27,665 nt of DNA, taken from contig CALOEW010000005.1 of NCBI GenBank assembly GCA_942492445.1, positions 1-27,665 of the forward strand, written 5' to 3'. The DNA is from NORP240 sp942492445. Lineage in GTDB: Bacteria; Pseudomonadota; Gammaproteobacteria; Pseudomonadales; Pseudohongiellaceae. The notes beneath the pieces were generated by a model that saw only the letters and a list, made by a program, of their open reading frames with translations, was not told the origin of the DNA and did not search any database. Shown one piece after another: positions 7,489 to 15,647 of the stretch (its first letter is position 1; each line of letters starts with the position of its first letter). A program made the translations under genes and the position numbers.

Positions 7489-7989
7489 CTAGCGCCTGGC
7501 GAGTTCGATGCCGGCCCAGTAACCAAAGTAACCGGCGACAATCCAGAGCAACATGGAATCGCCGGGGCCCGGCCAGTAAGAAAACCACAACAGCGCCTGA
7601 ATCGAATTGCTGATCTGGTTGATCAGGAAGGAGATGATGATGTCAACCACATCTCCGGAAAATGGAGCCAGGTAATCCCCATTCGAGAGAAAGCTGATCA
7701 GATCGCTTGATTCTATGAAGAAGAATGTCCAGAGTCCCGCCAGGCCGTAAAATCCGCCGCCAAACCAGGCCCAGCGATTGTAAACAAAGCGGACGTTTCT
7801 GTTGTTGCTCTTTTTCAACGTCTTTTTCAGTGACTTTCTATTGTCTTTCAGGGCTGAATTCAGCGCCTTGTGATTTACCTCCCTGCCGATCCTGCCTTCG
7901 GCGAACAGCCAGCGAAAGATAAGCCAGCTGAGCAGCATGGCGGGCAGCCCCAGCTTTAACAGTGCCTCGGATGCAGTCATAAACCCCAT
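7489..7989 (-). CDS. Membrane protein of unknown function
   Basis: A 166-residue protein. It has an N-terminal hydrophobic segment (LGLPAMLLSWLIFRWLFA), then a basic soluble stretch rich in Lys/Asn (KDNRKSLKKTLKKSNNRN). Two or three further hydrophobic segments follow: WFGGGFYGLAGLWTFFFI, VVDIIISFLINQ, and LLWIVAGYFGYWAGIELA at the C terminus. ATG 7989 is preceded by GAGAGG at a good distance on the minus strand. No family is recognised. It is convergent with the DUF4097 gene, from which it is separated by 116 bp containing no clear terminator. Confidence 0.6.
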   Translation of the reverse strand: MGFMTASEALLKLGLPAMLLSWLIFRWLFAEGRIGREVNHKALNSALKDNRKSLKKTLKKSNNRNVRFVYNRWAWFGGGFYGLAGLWTFFFIESSDLISFLSNGDYLAPFSGDVVDIIISFLINQISNSIQALLWFSYWPGPGDSMLLWIVAGYFGYWAGIELARR

Positions 7990-8193
7990 CTCAGTGAACC
8001 TCTCTTGGTATTGCGGTCACCGGTTTCCGTCATTGCGAGTGGTGACTCTATCGCGGCATATTTGAAATGTCATCACTGCTGTCACCCACTTTAATTGACA
8101 GCGCCTTTCAATCAGACTTTCCTTAAGAAATACCGATATTGTCAGAAAGAAGATAGGGTTTTTTAACACAAAGGCCCTGTGGATGCAGATTTT

Positions 8194-8220
8194 CCGGGTT
8201 TCCCGGGAGGGATTTCCTCC
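8194..8220. terminator. Tandem small hairpins downstream of the ATPase operon
   Basis: Two adjacent stems, CCGGG-TTT-CCCGG (8194-8206) and GGAGG-gattt-CCTCC (8206-8220), lie 64 nt beyond the stop of the last ATPase gene. There is no T-run in the minus direction, so factor-independent termination is uncertain. The rest of the 294-bp gap shows no gene. Confidence 0.3.
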
Positions 8221-8283
8221 TCGGACCCTCACCGGCAGTTGAAATCACTGACTGCAGTGTGCCCTGGCTACCAGTCGAGAATT

Positions 8284-9141
8284 TCAGCCGGTGGATCCAT
8301 CGGCATTGGCGAGACTGTCAGTACTGAGCAGAATGACCTCGATTTCCTCGATGATTTCCTCCTGGCGCAGAGTACTGCATTGCCTGCTCAACCTGGCAGA
8401 GGAATCGTCCAGGTGCCTGACCGCACCCTCAAGGTGTGAAACCCGATTGCGGTTCTCTGCCATCATCGAGTCATACAGCATCCGGTTCAGAGCGGCAAAA
8501 AGATAATGATCGGCCAATTCGATGAAAAAATCCTGTGGTGCCAGGTGTAGCAGGGGCGGGTGAACGTCTGCCCGGCCATTCTGTTGCAGACCCTGAAACG
8601 GCGGAAGCAGTCTGTGCCGCAGAATCCTGCCATCACTGCTATGGGAAATCCCGAATACTGACAACAGCCCGTGAGAATTTTGCCTGGCATTCAGCACCGT
8701 CACGAGGTGGTTCATAACGGTCCCGGCTTCCTCCACGATCCCGGGGCCATCGATATTGTGTACAGGAGACGGGCAGTCATGGAGAAGGGGATGGAGTTTG
8801 CGTCCGATGGCGATGGTTTCGACCTCATCGCCCGGGTGGCTTTTGAGGTACCTGTCAAGTTCCCCGACCAGCGCGTGATTGAAATCGCCGCAGAATCCAC
8901 GTTCTGAACCCGCCAGCACGCAGAGTACCCTGTGCCCGTCTGCCGCTGGCAGTATGTCCCCATGAAAGGCAAGAAAGTCTTCAGCCACGTCCTCGATATT
9001 TTCAACCACTGCCTGCTGGGCGGCAATGAATCGCTCCAGCTTTCTGGTTTCCATGTAAGCGAGGGTTTTCATGGAATACAGAATATTCCGGATCTCCTGC
9101 AGGCTGCCCACATGCCGCTCCAGGTCCTGTCTGTGAGTCAT
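8284..9141 (-). CDS. atpG: N-ATPase F1 gamma subunit
   Basis: A 285-residue F1 central-shaft subunit. The N-terminal helix (DLERHVGSLQEIRNILYSMKTLAYMETRKLERF) corresponds to the coiled-coil that turns inside the alpha3beta3 head. The VLAGSERGFCGDFNHALV motif is the standard gamma signature region, and the C-terminal helix carries NRMLYDSMMAENRNRVSHLEGA. A longer frame starts at 9204. ATG 9141 is chosen because it overlaps the alpha stop as ATGA and gives the normal N terminus. The sequence is divergent from housekeeping gamma, as in alternate (N-type) ATPases. It is the last gene of the operon. Confidence 0.9.
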   Translation of the reverse strand: MTHRQDLERHVGSLQEIRNILYSMKTLAYMETRKLERFIAAQQAVVENIEDVAEDFLAFHGDILPAADGHRVLCVLAGSERGFCGDFNHALVGELDRYLKSHPGDEVETIAIGRKLHPLLHDCPSPVHNIDGPGIVEEAGTVMNHLVTVLNARQNSHGLLSVFGISHSSDGRILRHRLLPPFQGLQQNGRADVHPPLLHLAPQDFFIELADHYLFAALNRMLYDSMMAENRNRVSHLEGAVRHLDDSSARLSRQCSTLRQEEIIEEIEVILLSTDSLANADGSTG

Positions 9142-10643
9142 CCGGCTTCCTCCCCCGCGGTTGCGTTGGCGTCCGTCAGCCAGGTAGTTACCGCCCTGCA
9201 CCATTCCGCCCTCGGGGTCTCCAGGCCCATGTCGCTTTGCAGCACAAATTCCTCCAGCCGCCGCAGAAGATTCGGAACTTCCGCAGGCTTACACTTTTCA
9301 AACAGCCCTTCATTGAAGGCTACCATCCAGGCCAGCTGAAACGTCTCAGGCAAGGGAGCCAGCCGATCCTGTTTGAGGATTTCCCGGAGAATCGTGCCCC
9401 GGGAAATAGCCGCCTCCATGGATTCCTCCAGTCGGGCACCAAAGCGGGTAAACACTTCCAGTTCCTGAAATTGCAGGTAGTCCAGTTTCATTCGTCCGGC
9501 CTCCTGCTTGATGCGTGGGTGCTGAGCCTTGCCCCCGATTCTGGAGACTGACCGTGAGATATCGATGGCGGGACGAAAACCGCCTGTAAACAGGTGCCGG
9601 TCAAGATAAATCTGCCCGTCTGTTATGGAAATCAGGTTGGTCGGAATGAATGCGGCGATTTCGCCTTGCCGGGTTTCCACGATGGGCAGAGCCGTCATGC
9701 TGCCGCCACCGTGGGCGGAGTTCAGGGAAGTGGCCCGTTCCAATAGTCGCGCATGGACAGAAAAGATATCGCCCGGATAGGCTTCCCTTCCCGGCGGGCG
9801 TCGCAACAACAGGGACAGCTCCCGATAATTGATGGCATGTGTGGAAAGATCGTCGTAAATCACCAGCGTATCCCGACCCTGCTGCATCCAGAATTCTGCG
9901 ATGGCGCAACCGGCGAATGGTGCGATATGCTGGAGCCCGGGCAGGCTGCTTGCTTCCGCGACCACTACCGTCGTGTAGTCCATGGCACCGTATTCGGCGA
10001 GGATCTGAATAGTATTGATTACGGCACTTCGTTTCTGACCGATCAATACATAAACGCAGCGGGTATCGCGACCCCTCTGGTTGATGACTGTGTCCAGTGC
10101 CAGTGCACTGCGCCCCAGTCCATCGTCACCGATCAGCAGTTGTCGCTGACCCTTGCCAATGGGAAGCAGGGTGTCGATAATCTTGATACCGCTGTACAAC
10201 GGTCTGTTGACATAGTCACGGGCGGTAATCGGGGGTGAGGCGGTTTCCAGTCGCTGCCAGCCGGCGGTCGTGGGCGGCGGTTTCCCATCCAGCGGCACAC
10301 CCAATGGATCAACTATGCGTCCCAGCAGGGAGTCCCCTGCCGGGGTGCTCAACAGCCGTCCGCTGAGATGCGCCGGTGTGCCCGCAGTCAGTTCTGGTGT
10401 TTCGTGGAGTAGGATGGCGCCGATTCGATTTTCAGTGAGATCGAAGACCAGAGCACGGCTGCCGTCCTCCAACTCCAGTATATCGTCCATGGCCGCAGAC
10501 GGAAGTCCCGATATCCAGGCGATGCCGTCGCCCACCGATATGACGCTTCCCCTTTCCGTGATGCGTAGCCGCGGACTGTATTGTTGCAGCCACGAGTCCT
10601 GTTTCGACAGTGGCTTGGTAGGGGACGGATCAGCGGGTGACAT
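9138..10643 (-). CDS. atpA: N-ATPase F1 alpha subunit with degenerate P-loop
   Basis: A 501-residue alpha subunit of the alternate F1Fo ATPase. The family blocks are present: GSVISVGDGIAWISGLP, GRIVDPLGVPLDG, PLYSGIKIIDTLLPIGKGQRQLLIG, VIYDDLSTHAINYRELSLLLRRPPGREAYPGDIF, and the arginine-finger region DISRSVSRIGGKAQ. The Walker A site, usually GDRQTGKT, reads GDDGLGRS (10107-10130 on the minus strand), so the invariant Lys is Arg. This subunit carries the non-catalytic nucleotide site, so rotation could survive, but nucleotide binding may be weakened. ATG 10643 is preferred to the upstream TTG at 10658. It overlaps atpF by 14 nt and atpG by 4 nt. Confidence 0.92.
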   Translation of the reverse strand: MSPADPSPTKPLSKQDSWLQQYSPRLRITERGSVISVGDGIAWISGLPSAAMDDILELEDGSRALVFDLTENRIGAILLHETPELTAGTPAHLSGRLLSTPAGDSLLGRIVDPLGVPLDGKPPPTTAGWQRLETASPPITARDYVNRPLYSGIKIIDTLLPIGKGQRQLLIGDDGLGRSALALDTVINQRGRDTRCVYVLIGQKRSAVINTIQILAEYGAMDYTTVVVAEASSLPGLQHIAPFAGCAIAEFWMQQGRDTLVIYDDLSTHAINYRELSLLLRRPPGREAYPGDIFSVHARLLERATSLNSAHGGGSMTALPIVETRQGEIAAFIPTNLISITDGQIYLDRHLFTGGFRPAIDISRSVSRIGGKAQHPRIKQEAGRMKLDYLQFQELEVFTRFGARLEESMEAAISRGTILREILKQDRLAPLPETFQLAWMVAFNEGLFEKCKPAEVPNLLRRLEEFVLQSDMGLETPRAEWCRAVTTWLTDANATAGEEAG

Positions 10644-11379
10644 GAGCAAATTCCGCAAACCCGTTCAGTTCGTCCTGCAGGTTTATTTTCAACACCCAGG
10701 CTCCAACTGTTATCTGCAGGCCGGCAAGCAACCGGTTGTTCTCCGAATAGCGGAATTCCGGTGTCAGGCCGGTGACTTTTTGCAGCGCTGCTTCCAGCTG
10801 CTGTCGTTGCGGCGCCGTCAGCGTGAACGCACTGACGATTTCCAGCGTTGCCGGCGGTTGTCCCCACTGAGTCCGGAGCCTGTCCAACTGCTCGGCGGGC
10901 AGGGCGTCAAGTTCCTTGATCAGCAGGTTCACTAGGCGTGCCTCCAGTTCGGGCCCGGCCGCCTCCCGGAGCAGTCGGGTGGCGAAGCCGGATGCCTGTC
11001 TCAGGGCCTGGAGCTCGGCCTCATGAAGACCTTCCGCGCGGCGTTGCTTGTCGGAAACTTCGGCTTTTTCCTGTTCTGCCCGGATTTTGTCCTGCAGTTC
11101 GGCTAATTGGCGAGATCGCTCATCCGCAAGATCCCTGGCCAGCTTGTCGCGCAGCTGCTGGCGTTCCTGGTCCCATTCCGCCAGGCGGTTTTCGAACTCT
11201 CTTTCCAGGACGCTTGCCTGTTCGCGCTGCTGCTTTGCTTCGTTCAGCTGTGCGTCGATGTTCTTTTGCCTCCTGCTTACGACGTCCAGTACAGGCTGGT
11301 AGAGAAAACGTTTAAGAATCCACACCAGCACCAGGAAATTGATGATTTCCAGCAGGAAAGTGGACCAGCTCAGTTCCAT
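10630..11379 (-). CDS. atpF: N-ATPase Fo b subunit with C-terminal delta-like domain
   Basis: A 249-residue protein. Residues 1-25 form the membrane anchor (SWSTFLLEIINFLVLVWILKRF) followed by YQPVLDVVSRRQKNID, the usual b-subunit neck. A long charged Gln/Glu/Arg-rich coiled coil runs to about residue 150 as the peripheral stalk. The C-terminal part ends with LAGLQITVGAWVLKINLQDELNGF, resembling the last strand-helix of delta/OSCP. A fused delta function explains why no separate atpH is in the operon, as is known for N-ATPases. ATG 11379 is chosen (GAAGAGAA upstream) because the longer frame from 11424 adds non-family residues. Confidence 0.88.
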   Translation of the reverse strand: MELSWSTFLLEIINFLVLVWILKRFLYQPVLDVVSRRQKNIDAQLNEAKQQREQASVLEREFENRLAEWDQERQQLRDKLARDLADERSRQLAELQDKIRAEQEKAEVSDKQRRAEGLHEAELQALRQASGFATRLLREAAGPELEARLVNLLIKELDALPAEQLDRLRTQWGQPPATLEIVSAFTLTAPQRQQLEAALQKVTGLTPEFRYSENNRLLAGLQITVGAWVLKINLQDELNGFAEFAHVTR

Positions 11380-11427
11380 GTTGCCATTCTCTTCGATTTG
11401 CCGACTGTCACCGGGCCTGTTCAAAGC

Positions 11428-11694
11428 TCACTGTACGAGGTACTCGAGCAGGGGATTGCGAAACAGGATGATCAGTACGATTACCAGAACGTAAATAGCC
11501 AGGGATTCAATCATGGCCAGGCCGATAAACAGGGTACGCATGATCGCACGTTCCGCTTCCGGTTGCCGCGACAGGGCATCCAGGGCACGGCTGATAGCCC
11601 AACCCATGGCAATGGCGGGTAGCATTACGCCAATGGCGATGCTCAGCACGGCGGCGATTGTGGACGCCAGGGTAAACAGTGATAGATCAGGCAT
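11428..11694 (-). CDS. atpE: N-ATPase Fo c subunit
   Basis: An 88-residue hairpin of two membrane helices joined by the conserved polar loop RQPEA (residues 43-47). Helix 2 has GLAMIESLAIY, with the ion-binding carboxylate Glu63, then Ser64 and Tyr68 as in Na+-type sites. In helix 1 the residue aligned with the Gln/Glu ligand (just before Gly31) is Met30. The glycine-repeat of helix 1 is largely replaced by Ala/Ile (IAIGVMLPAIAMG), a feature linked with large c-rings. The gene lies 3 nt after atpB and 48 nt before atpF. The ion specificity cannot be read with certainty. Confidence 0.93.
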   Translation of the reverse strand: MPDLSLFTLASTIAAVLSIAIGVMLPAIAMGWAISRALDALSRQPEAERAIMRTLFIGLAMIESLAIYVLVIVLIILFRNPLLEYLVQ

Positions 11695-11697
11695 GAA

Positions 11698-12384
11698 CTA
11701 CTCCTTCTGGGAATGGCGAAGTTGTTGTGACTGGATGGCGCCAGCTACATAAATCAATGCCAGCATGCCGAAAATATAAGCCTGCACCAGTGCCTCCACG
11801 ATGTGCAACATAAGAACCGGAACCGGTGCCAGAAATCCGGCGACCAGCAGGATCAGCAATGCTGCCATTTCCAGACTCATCATGTTGCCGAACAGACGGA
11901 CCGCCAGGGCGATAGTGCGCGTCACTTCGCTGATAAGGTGAAACGGCAGCAGAATCGGGCTGGGCGAGAGGTAGTGGCGCAGGTAATTCTTCAGCCCCAG
12001 GAGACGGATGCCGAACCAGTGAGTGGAAAGAAAAACCAGAATTGCCAGCGCCGATGTGGCGGACAGATCCCTGGTGGGGGAATGTGCCCCGGGAATCAGT
12101 CCACAGAGGTTGGCGATTACCAGGTAGATCCACAGGCTGCCGATAAAGGGCATGATCTGGCGGTAGTGCTTAGGCGCGACTGCCTTGATGGCATTCTCGA
12201 TTGCAGCCACGATTCCTTCGGCGACAGTCTGCCAGGGGCCGGGTTGCAGGCGCAATCGGCGGCAAATAAGAGACGTGGAACCCCATAAAGCGATAGTAAT
12301 GACCCATGTCGTCACAACGGTGTTGGTAATCACGATAGGTCCCAGCGCGAACAGTGGCTGGATTGTCAGGTCGGCGTCATTCAT
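11698..12384 (-). CDS. atpB: N-ATPase Fo a subunit
   Basis: A 228-residue membrane protein with about five to six helices. It contains the conserved half-channel region SEVTRTIALAVRLFGNMMS, in which the Arg of AVRLFGN is the essential arginine facing the c-ring carboxylate, and the final ALVQAYIFGMLALIYVAGAI helix. The SLWIYLVIANLCGLIPGAHSPTRDLSATSALA loop is also typical. It is shorter than E. coli a, normal for alternate ATPases. Its ATG overlaps the end of the preceding atpQ by 8 nt (ATGAATGA), leaving no room for an atpR between them. Confidence 0.93.
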   Translation of the reverse strand: MNDADLTIQPLFALGPIVITNTVVTTWVITIALWGSTSLICRRLRLQPGPWQTVAEGIVAAIENAIKAVAPKHYRQIMPFIGSLWIYLVIANLCGLIPGAHSPTRDLSATSALAILVFLSTHWFGIRLLGLKNYLRHYLSPSPILLPFHLISEVTRTIALAVRLFGNMMSLEMAALLILLVAGFLAPVPVLMLHIVEALVQAYIFGMLALIYVAGAIQSQQLRHSQKE

Positions 12385-12664
12385 GGTCTTGATCCCGGAT
12401 TAAAAAATACACGTTCAGTGCACCGACAAAAATGCCAGTCAGAATCAAGCTGACGGTCCAGCGGACCGAATAATCTGCAGCCATCCCGTCCAGCCAGTGG
12501 CCCAAGTAGGCGCCCCCCACCAGCGGCAATACAAACACCAGGCCCAGGCTGCCAAGATAAACCGTCTGGCTGATCAGCGTGGGACGCTCACGTTCCGCCT
12601 TCTGCATACGCCTGGCCTGCTTTTCCACCTGCCTTTGCAGCTCTTCATGATTCCGGCTGCTCAT
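12377..12664 (-). CDS. atpQ: N-ATPase AtpQ/AtpI-like accessory membrane protein
   Basis: A 95-residue protein with a basic, charged N-terminal helix (residues 1-30) and two membrane helices: VYLGSLGLVFVLPLVGGAYLGHWLD and WTVSLILTGIFVGALNVYFLI. The GGAYLGHWLD turn is characteristic of AtpI-type F1Fo assembly proteins, and in N-ATPase operons the homologue in this position is called AtpQ. It probably helps assemble the c-ring. Its start overlaps the epsilon stop as ATGA, and its end overlaps atpB by 8 nt. Confidence 0.85.
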   Translation of the reverse strand: MSSRNHEELQRQVEKQARRMQKAERERPTLISQTVYLGSLGLVFVLPLVGGAYLGHWLDGMAADYSVRWTVSLILTGIFVGALNVYFLIRDQDHE

Positions 12665-13068
12665 CGACCAGCGCCCTCGCGACCCAGGCTCCAGAGTCGC
12701 TTGAGGACTTCTTCCTCCATGCGTCTCATACTCTCGCGCGTGGCCTGAAGCTTTTCCTCCTCCGCCAACAGCTCCTGTTGAAGTGCCCTGCTGATACGCA
12801 GGTAGTCATTGTCGAGGAGGAAATGCCGGGTACTCAGGGTAAGCACATTGTCGCGGAAGTACAGCACCGCCCCGGGCATGGCAAGGTATTGCCAGTCACT
12901 TTCGGCGCACCGGAAACGGGCCAGTCCGGTGACCAGGATGGCGGCAAGGCGCCCGTGCCCGGCCTGGATTCCGAAGCTGCCGGAACGGTCCTCACCAACG
13001 AAGGAGCACACATTCCGGCGCGTCTCTATCCGGGTGGCGTCCTGCAGGTGCACCGTAAACGAATTCAT
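12661..13068 (-). CDS. atpC: N-ATPase F1 epsilon subunit
   Basis: A 135-residue protein. Residues 1-85 fit the epsilon beta-sandwich (GSFGIQAGHGRLAAIL resembles the GxxGILPxH turn of the family, and AVLYFRDNVLTLS is a later strand). Residues 90-130 form a charged two-helix region (DNDYLRISRALQQELLAEEEKLQATRESMRRMEEE). It links the c-ring to gamma and can regulate hydrolysis. It is placed directly after beta with ATGA overlap (13065-13068) and before atpQ with another ATGA overlap, the standard order for N-ATPase operons. Confidence 0.85.
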   Translation of the reverse strand: MNSFTVHLQDATRIETRRNVCSFVGEDRSGSFGIQAGHGRLAAILVTGLARFRCAESDWQYLAMPGAVLYFRDNVLTLSTRHFLLDNDYLRISRALQQELLAEEEKLQATRESMRRMEEEVLKRLWSLGREGAGR

Positions 13069-14459
13069 TCGGCCTCCTTCATGCTGCCGCGCATGTAGCA
13101 GCGATCCTCCGGCAGATCGTCGTATTCTCCCAGCAGGAATGCTTCACAGTCGATTAGGGTTTCCCGCAGTGGAACCGACACGCCCGCAACACCGGTGTGT
13201 GTGGCCGTGGACCGGAAAGGCTGGGTCAGGTAACGCTGCAGTTTGCGCGCCCGGCTGACGATTCTGCGGTCTTCCGGGGACAGCTCCTCTATTCCCAGCA
13301 TGATAATGATGTCTTCCAGCTCCTGATAGCGCGACATGTGCTCCCGAACTCCTTCCGCCACCTCGTAGTGGTGTTTTCCCAGGGTGTGCCGATCCATGAG
13401 TTTGCTGGTGGATTGCAGAGGATCCACAGCCGGGTAAAGACCTTCTCCCGCCATTTCTCGCGACAGGATTACCGTAGTGTCCAGGTGATTGAGGATTGTG
13501 CTGACCGCGGGATCGGCCATATCGTCCGCGGGAACGTAGACCGCCTGTACGGACGTGATCGCACCGAGTTTCGTGGACAGTATCCGGTCCTGCATTTCCG
13601 CCACTTCGGAGGAAAGGGTTGGCTGATAGCCCACCGTAGCGGGCATTCTGCCCAACAGACTGGAAACCTCGCTGCCGGCCTGGACAAAGCGGAAAATATT
13701 GTCCATTACGAAGAGTACTTCTTTTTGCATTGTATCGCGCAGGTATTCAGCGTAGGTCAGGGCTGAAAGGCCGATGCGGAAACGCACGCCCGGCGACTCG
13801 TCCATCTGGCCAAACACCATCAGAGTCTGTGGCAGCACACCGGCTGCGCGAATTTCATTCCATAATTCGTGCCCTTCCCGAATGCGTTCGCCGACACCGG
13901 CAAATACCGACAATCCGGCATGAATGGTCGCCACGGCATGCATGAATTCCATGATCAGAACGGTTTTGCCGACACCAGCTCCGCCAAACAATCCGGTTTT
14001 TCCGCCTTTGATGAAGGGGCACAGCAGGTCAACCACTTTGATCCCGGTTTCCAGAACAGTGCCTGTGCCGACTGCGTCTGCAAGAGGCTGGGGACTTTTA
14101 TGCACATTGCGGAAACTGCCCGCAGTCAGTGCCTCTCCTCCGTCCAGTGGTTCACCGAATATATTCAACAGCCTTCCCAGGCAGTCTGGAGACACTGGTA
14201 TGTGCAGTGGCGCCCCGGTATCGTATACCGGCATGCCGCGATGCAGACCGGTACTCTGATGAAGCGTTATGGCGCGTACGTGACGTTCGTCGAGGTGCTG
14301 GTGTACTTCGAACAGGTAGGATTCGTGGTCGAAATTCGCCGTCAATGCCTGGCGCAGTGGCGGCAGTTTTTCACAGGCAATGACAACCACAGGTCCATGG
14401 ACCTCGGTAATGATGCCGATTTTTGCCGGCGACGAGGAAGCTTTTGCCGGGTCGGTCAT
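13065..14459 (-). CDS. atpD: N-ATPase F1 beta subunit (catalytic)
   Basis: A 464-residue catalytic subunit. The P-loop GGAGVGKT is intact, followed by LIMEFMH. The catalytic Glu motif reads GERIREGHELW (the usual Thr after GER is Ile), and Walker B is LFVMDNIFRF. Other standard blocks are ALTYAEYLRD, GRMPATVGYQPTLSSEVAEMQDRI, SVQAVYVPADDMADPA and DPLQSTSKLMD. EELSPEDRRIV corresponds to the DELSEED loop. It hydrolyses or makes ATP in the alpha3beta3 head. It is the first gene of the operon, which is diagnostic for the N-ATPase type since housekeeping atp operons place beta near the end. Confidence 0.95.
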   Translation of the reverse strand: MTDPAKASSSPAKIGIITEVHGPVVVIACEKLPPLRQALTANFDHESYLFEVHQHLDERHVRAITLHQSTGLHRGMPVYDTGAPLHIPVSPDCLGRLLNIFGEPLDGGEALTAGSFRNVHKSPQPLADAVGTGTVLETGIKVVDLLCPFIKGGKTGLFGGAGVGKTVLIMEFMHAVATIHAGLSVFAGVGERIREGHELWNEIRAAGVLPQTLMVFGQMDESPGVRFRIGLSALTYAEYLRDTMQKEVLFVMDNIFRFVQAGSEVSSLLGRMPATVGYQPTLSSEVAEMQDRILSTKLGAITSVQAVYVPADDMADPAVSTILNHLDTTVILSREMAGEGLYPAVDPLQSTSKLMDRHTLGKHHYEVAEGVREHMSRYQELEDIIIMLGIEELSPEDRRIVSRARKLQRYLTQPFRSTATHTGVAGVSVPLRETLIDCEAFLLGEYDDLPEDRCYMRGSMKEAE

Positions 14460-14491
14460 GGTGAGAGGGCCTGTATTGTGCGACTGTCACG

Positions 14492-14522
14492 GGCAACCCC
14501 CTGCGGTTTGCAGGGGGTTGCC
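14492..14522. terminator. Perfect 13-bp hairpin upstream of the ATPase operon
   Basis: GGCAACCCCCTGC (14492-14504) and its exact complement (14510-14522) flank a 5-nt loop. It sits in the 158-bp gap between the secreted VOC gene and atpD, both on the minus strand. There is no T-run on either strand, so it may be a weak terminator for the VOC gene or a leader/attenuator for the ATPase operon. Confidence 0.5.
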
Positions 14523-14617
14523 AAGGGAGGCGCTGGTTAAGCTTCTTAGTGTAGCAGGTGAACTGGCCGAACAGTCCGGGGGCGTGACAAGGGCCCGAGT
14601 GATCAGTCCGGCGACGG

Positions 14618-15424
14618 TCAGTAGTCGTCCAGTCCCTCGGTCAATTCGATGTACACCCCCTGGGGATCGGTCAGGAAAGCGACTTTCAGTCCGATACTGG
14701 CAATCTCCCTTACCGGCGAGTCCAGCATTATGCCCTTCGCCTCGAGCCTCTCTACAAAAGCTGCCATATCGTCCACCTCGAATCCGATGTGATCAATGGC
14801 GGCGCCCTGGGTTGCGGCACGGGGGGTGCGGGAATTGCCGAAACTGAGGTTCATTCCGGGAACATTGGTGGTGGTTTCGATGCGCCCCCGTGGCCGGGGT
14901 TCCAGGTCGAAGACTTCGGCATACCATTGCAGCAGTTGCTGATACCGGTCGGTAAGGTAGTGGATATGATAGCCCAAGACTTCGACGTGAAGAGACTGAT
15001 CCTCCTGCAACTCCACGTAGACATCATCCGGCATCATGATATAGGCGTTCCTCTGGCCTTCGGAGCCGGTAAATTCGCTTTCCACGTTGAAACCTGCGGC
15101 GCGCCACCTGGACAGGAACTTCTCCAGGTTGCGCACTTTGAAACCGAAATGATCCATCACGGTTTCCCTGGACCCCATTGTCGGGGGATTCTCCCGCAAC
15201 AGGATAATCAGGTTGGGGAACTTGATCGCGGTCAGCGGACCCCTGCTGACCAGTTCGGCGTTGAAATGCTCCACCCAAAGGTTCTGATGTGTCGCGACAT
15301 CGCTGACATTCAGATGGACGTGGCCATAGGACAGACCCCTGGCGTCAGGCGCAGCGAGCTGCGCGCATGCTATGGGTATCCAGGTCAGGGTCAAAAGGAG
15401 CAGGGGGACAGTGAACTTTTTCAT
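14618..15424 (-). CDS. Secreted double-VOC (glyoxalase-fold) protein
   Basis: A 268-residue protein starting MKKFTVPLLLLTLTWIPIACAQ, a clear signal peptide (a Cys near residue 20 makes a lipoprotein possible). The mature part has two VOC halves. The first runs GHVHLNVSDVATHQNLWVEHF to MMPDDVYVELQEDQ, and the second runs YHIHYLTDRYQQLLQWYAEVF to TDPQGVYIELTEG. Both halves keep the His and Glu positions used as metal ligands. The longer frame from 15649 is rejected: AGGAG lies 7 nt upstream of ATG 15424 and the signal peptide begins there. Substrate is unknown; a periplasmic dioxygenase- or lyase-like role is inferred. Confidence 0.82.
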   Translation of the reverse strand: MKKFTVPLLLLTLTWIPIACAQLAAPDARGLSYGHVHLNVSDVATHQNLWVEHFNAELVSRGPLTAIKFPNLIILLRENPPTMGSRETVMDHFGFKVRNLEKFLSRWRAAGFNVESEFTGSEGQRNAYIMMPDDVYVELQEDQSLHVEVLGYHIHYLTDRYQQLLQWYAEVFDLEPRPRGRIETTTNVPGMNLSFGNSRTPRAATQGAAIDHIGFEVDDMAAFVERLEAKGIMLDSPVREIASIGLKVAFLTDPQGVYIELTEGLDDY

Positions 15425-15647
15425 CGGGCTTCTCCTGGGGCTTCTGATAGTCTTGTTGTTGAGGCCATGTTCAGCATAGCGGGGCAAACTGACGGCGTCT
15501 ACTGAAGCAGTGACCGTTAGCGCAAAGGCATACCTTACTCCGCCACAGCCATCCGGATCGGATCTGACCGCGGTATGGTTGCGTGCCTGGCCGCCCTGCA
15601 TTAGGCTTGATCCCGGACAATTGCCTGTCCCGACAAGGAACATTTCC

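Noticed and set aside
14380..14847. Plus-strand frame across the atpD start and VOC gene end
   Set aside because: It overlaps two clear minus-strand genes and has no family features.
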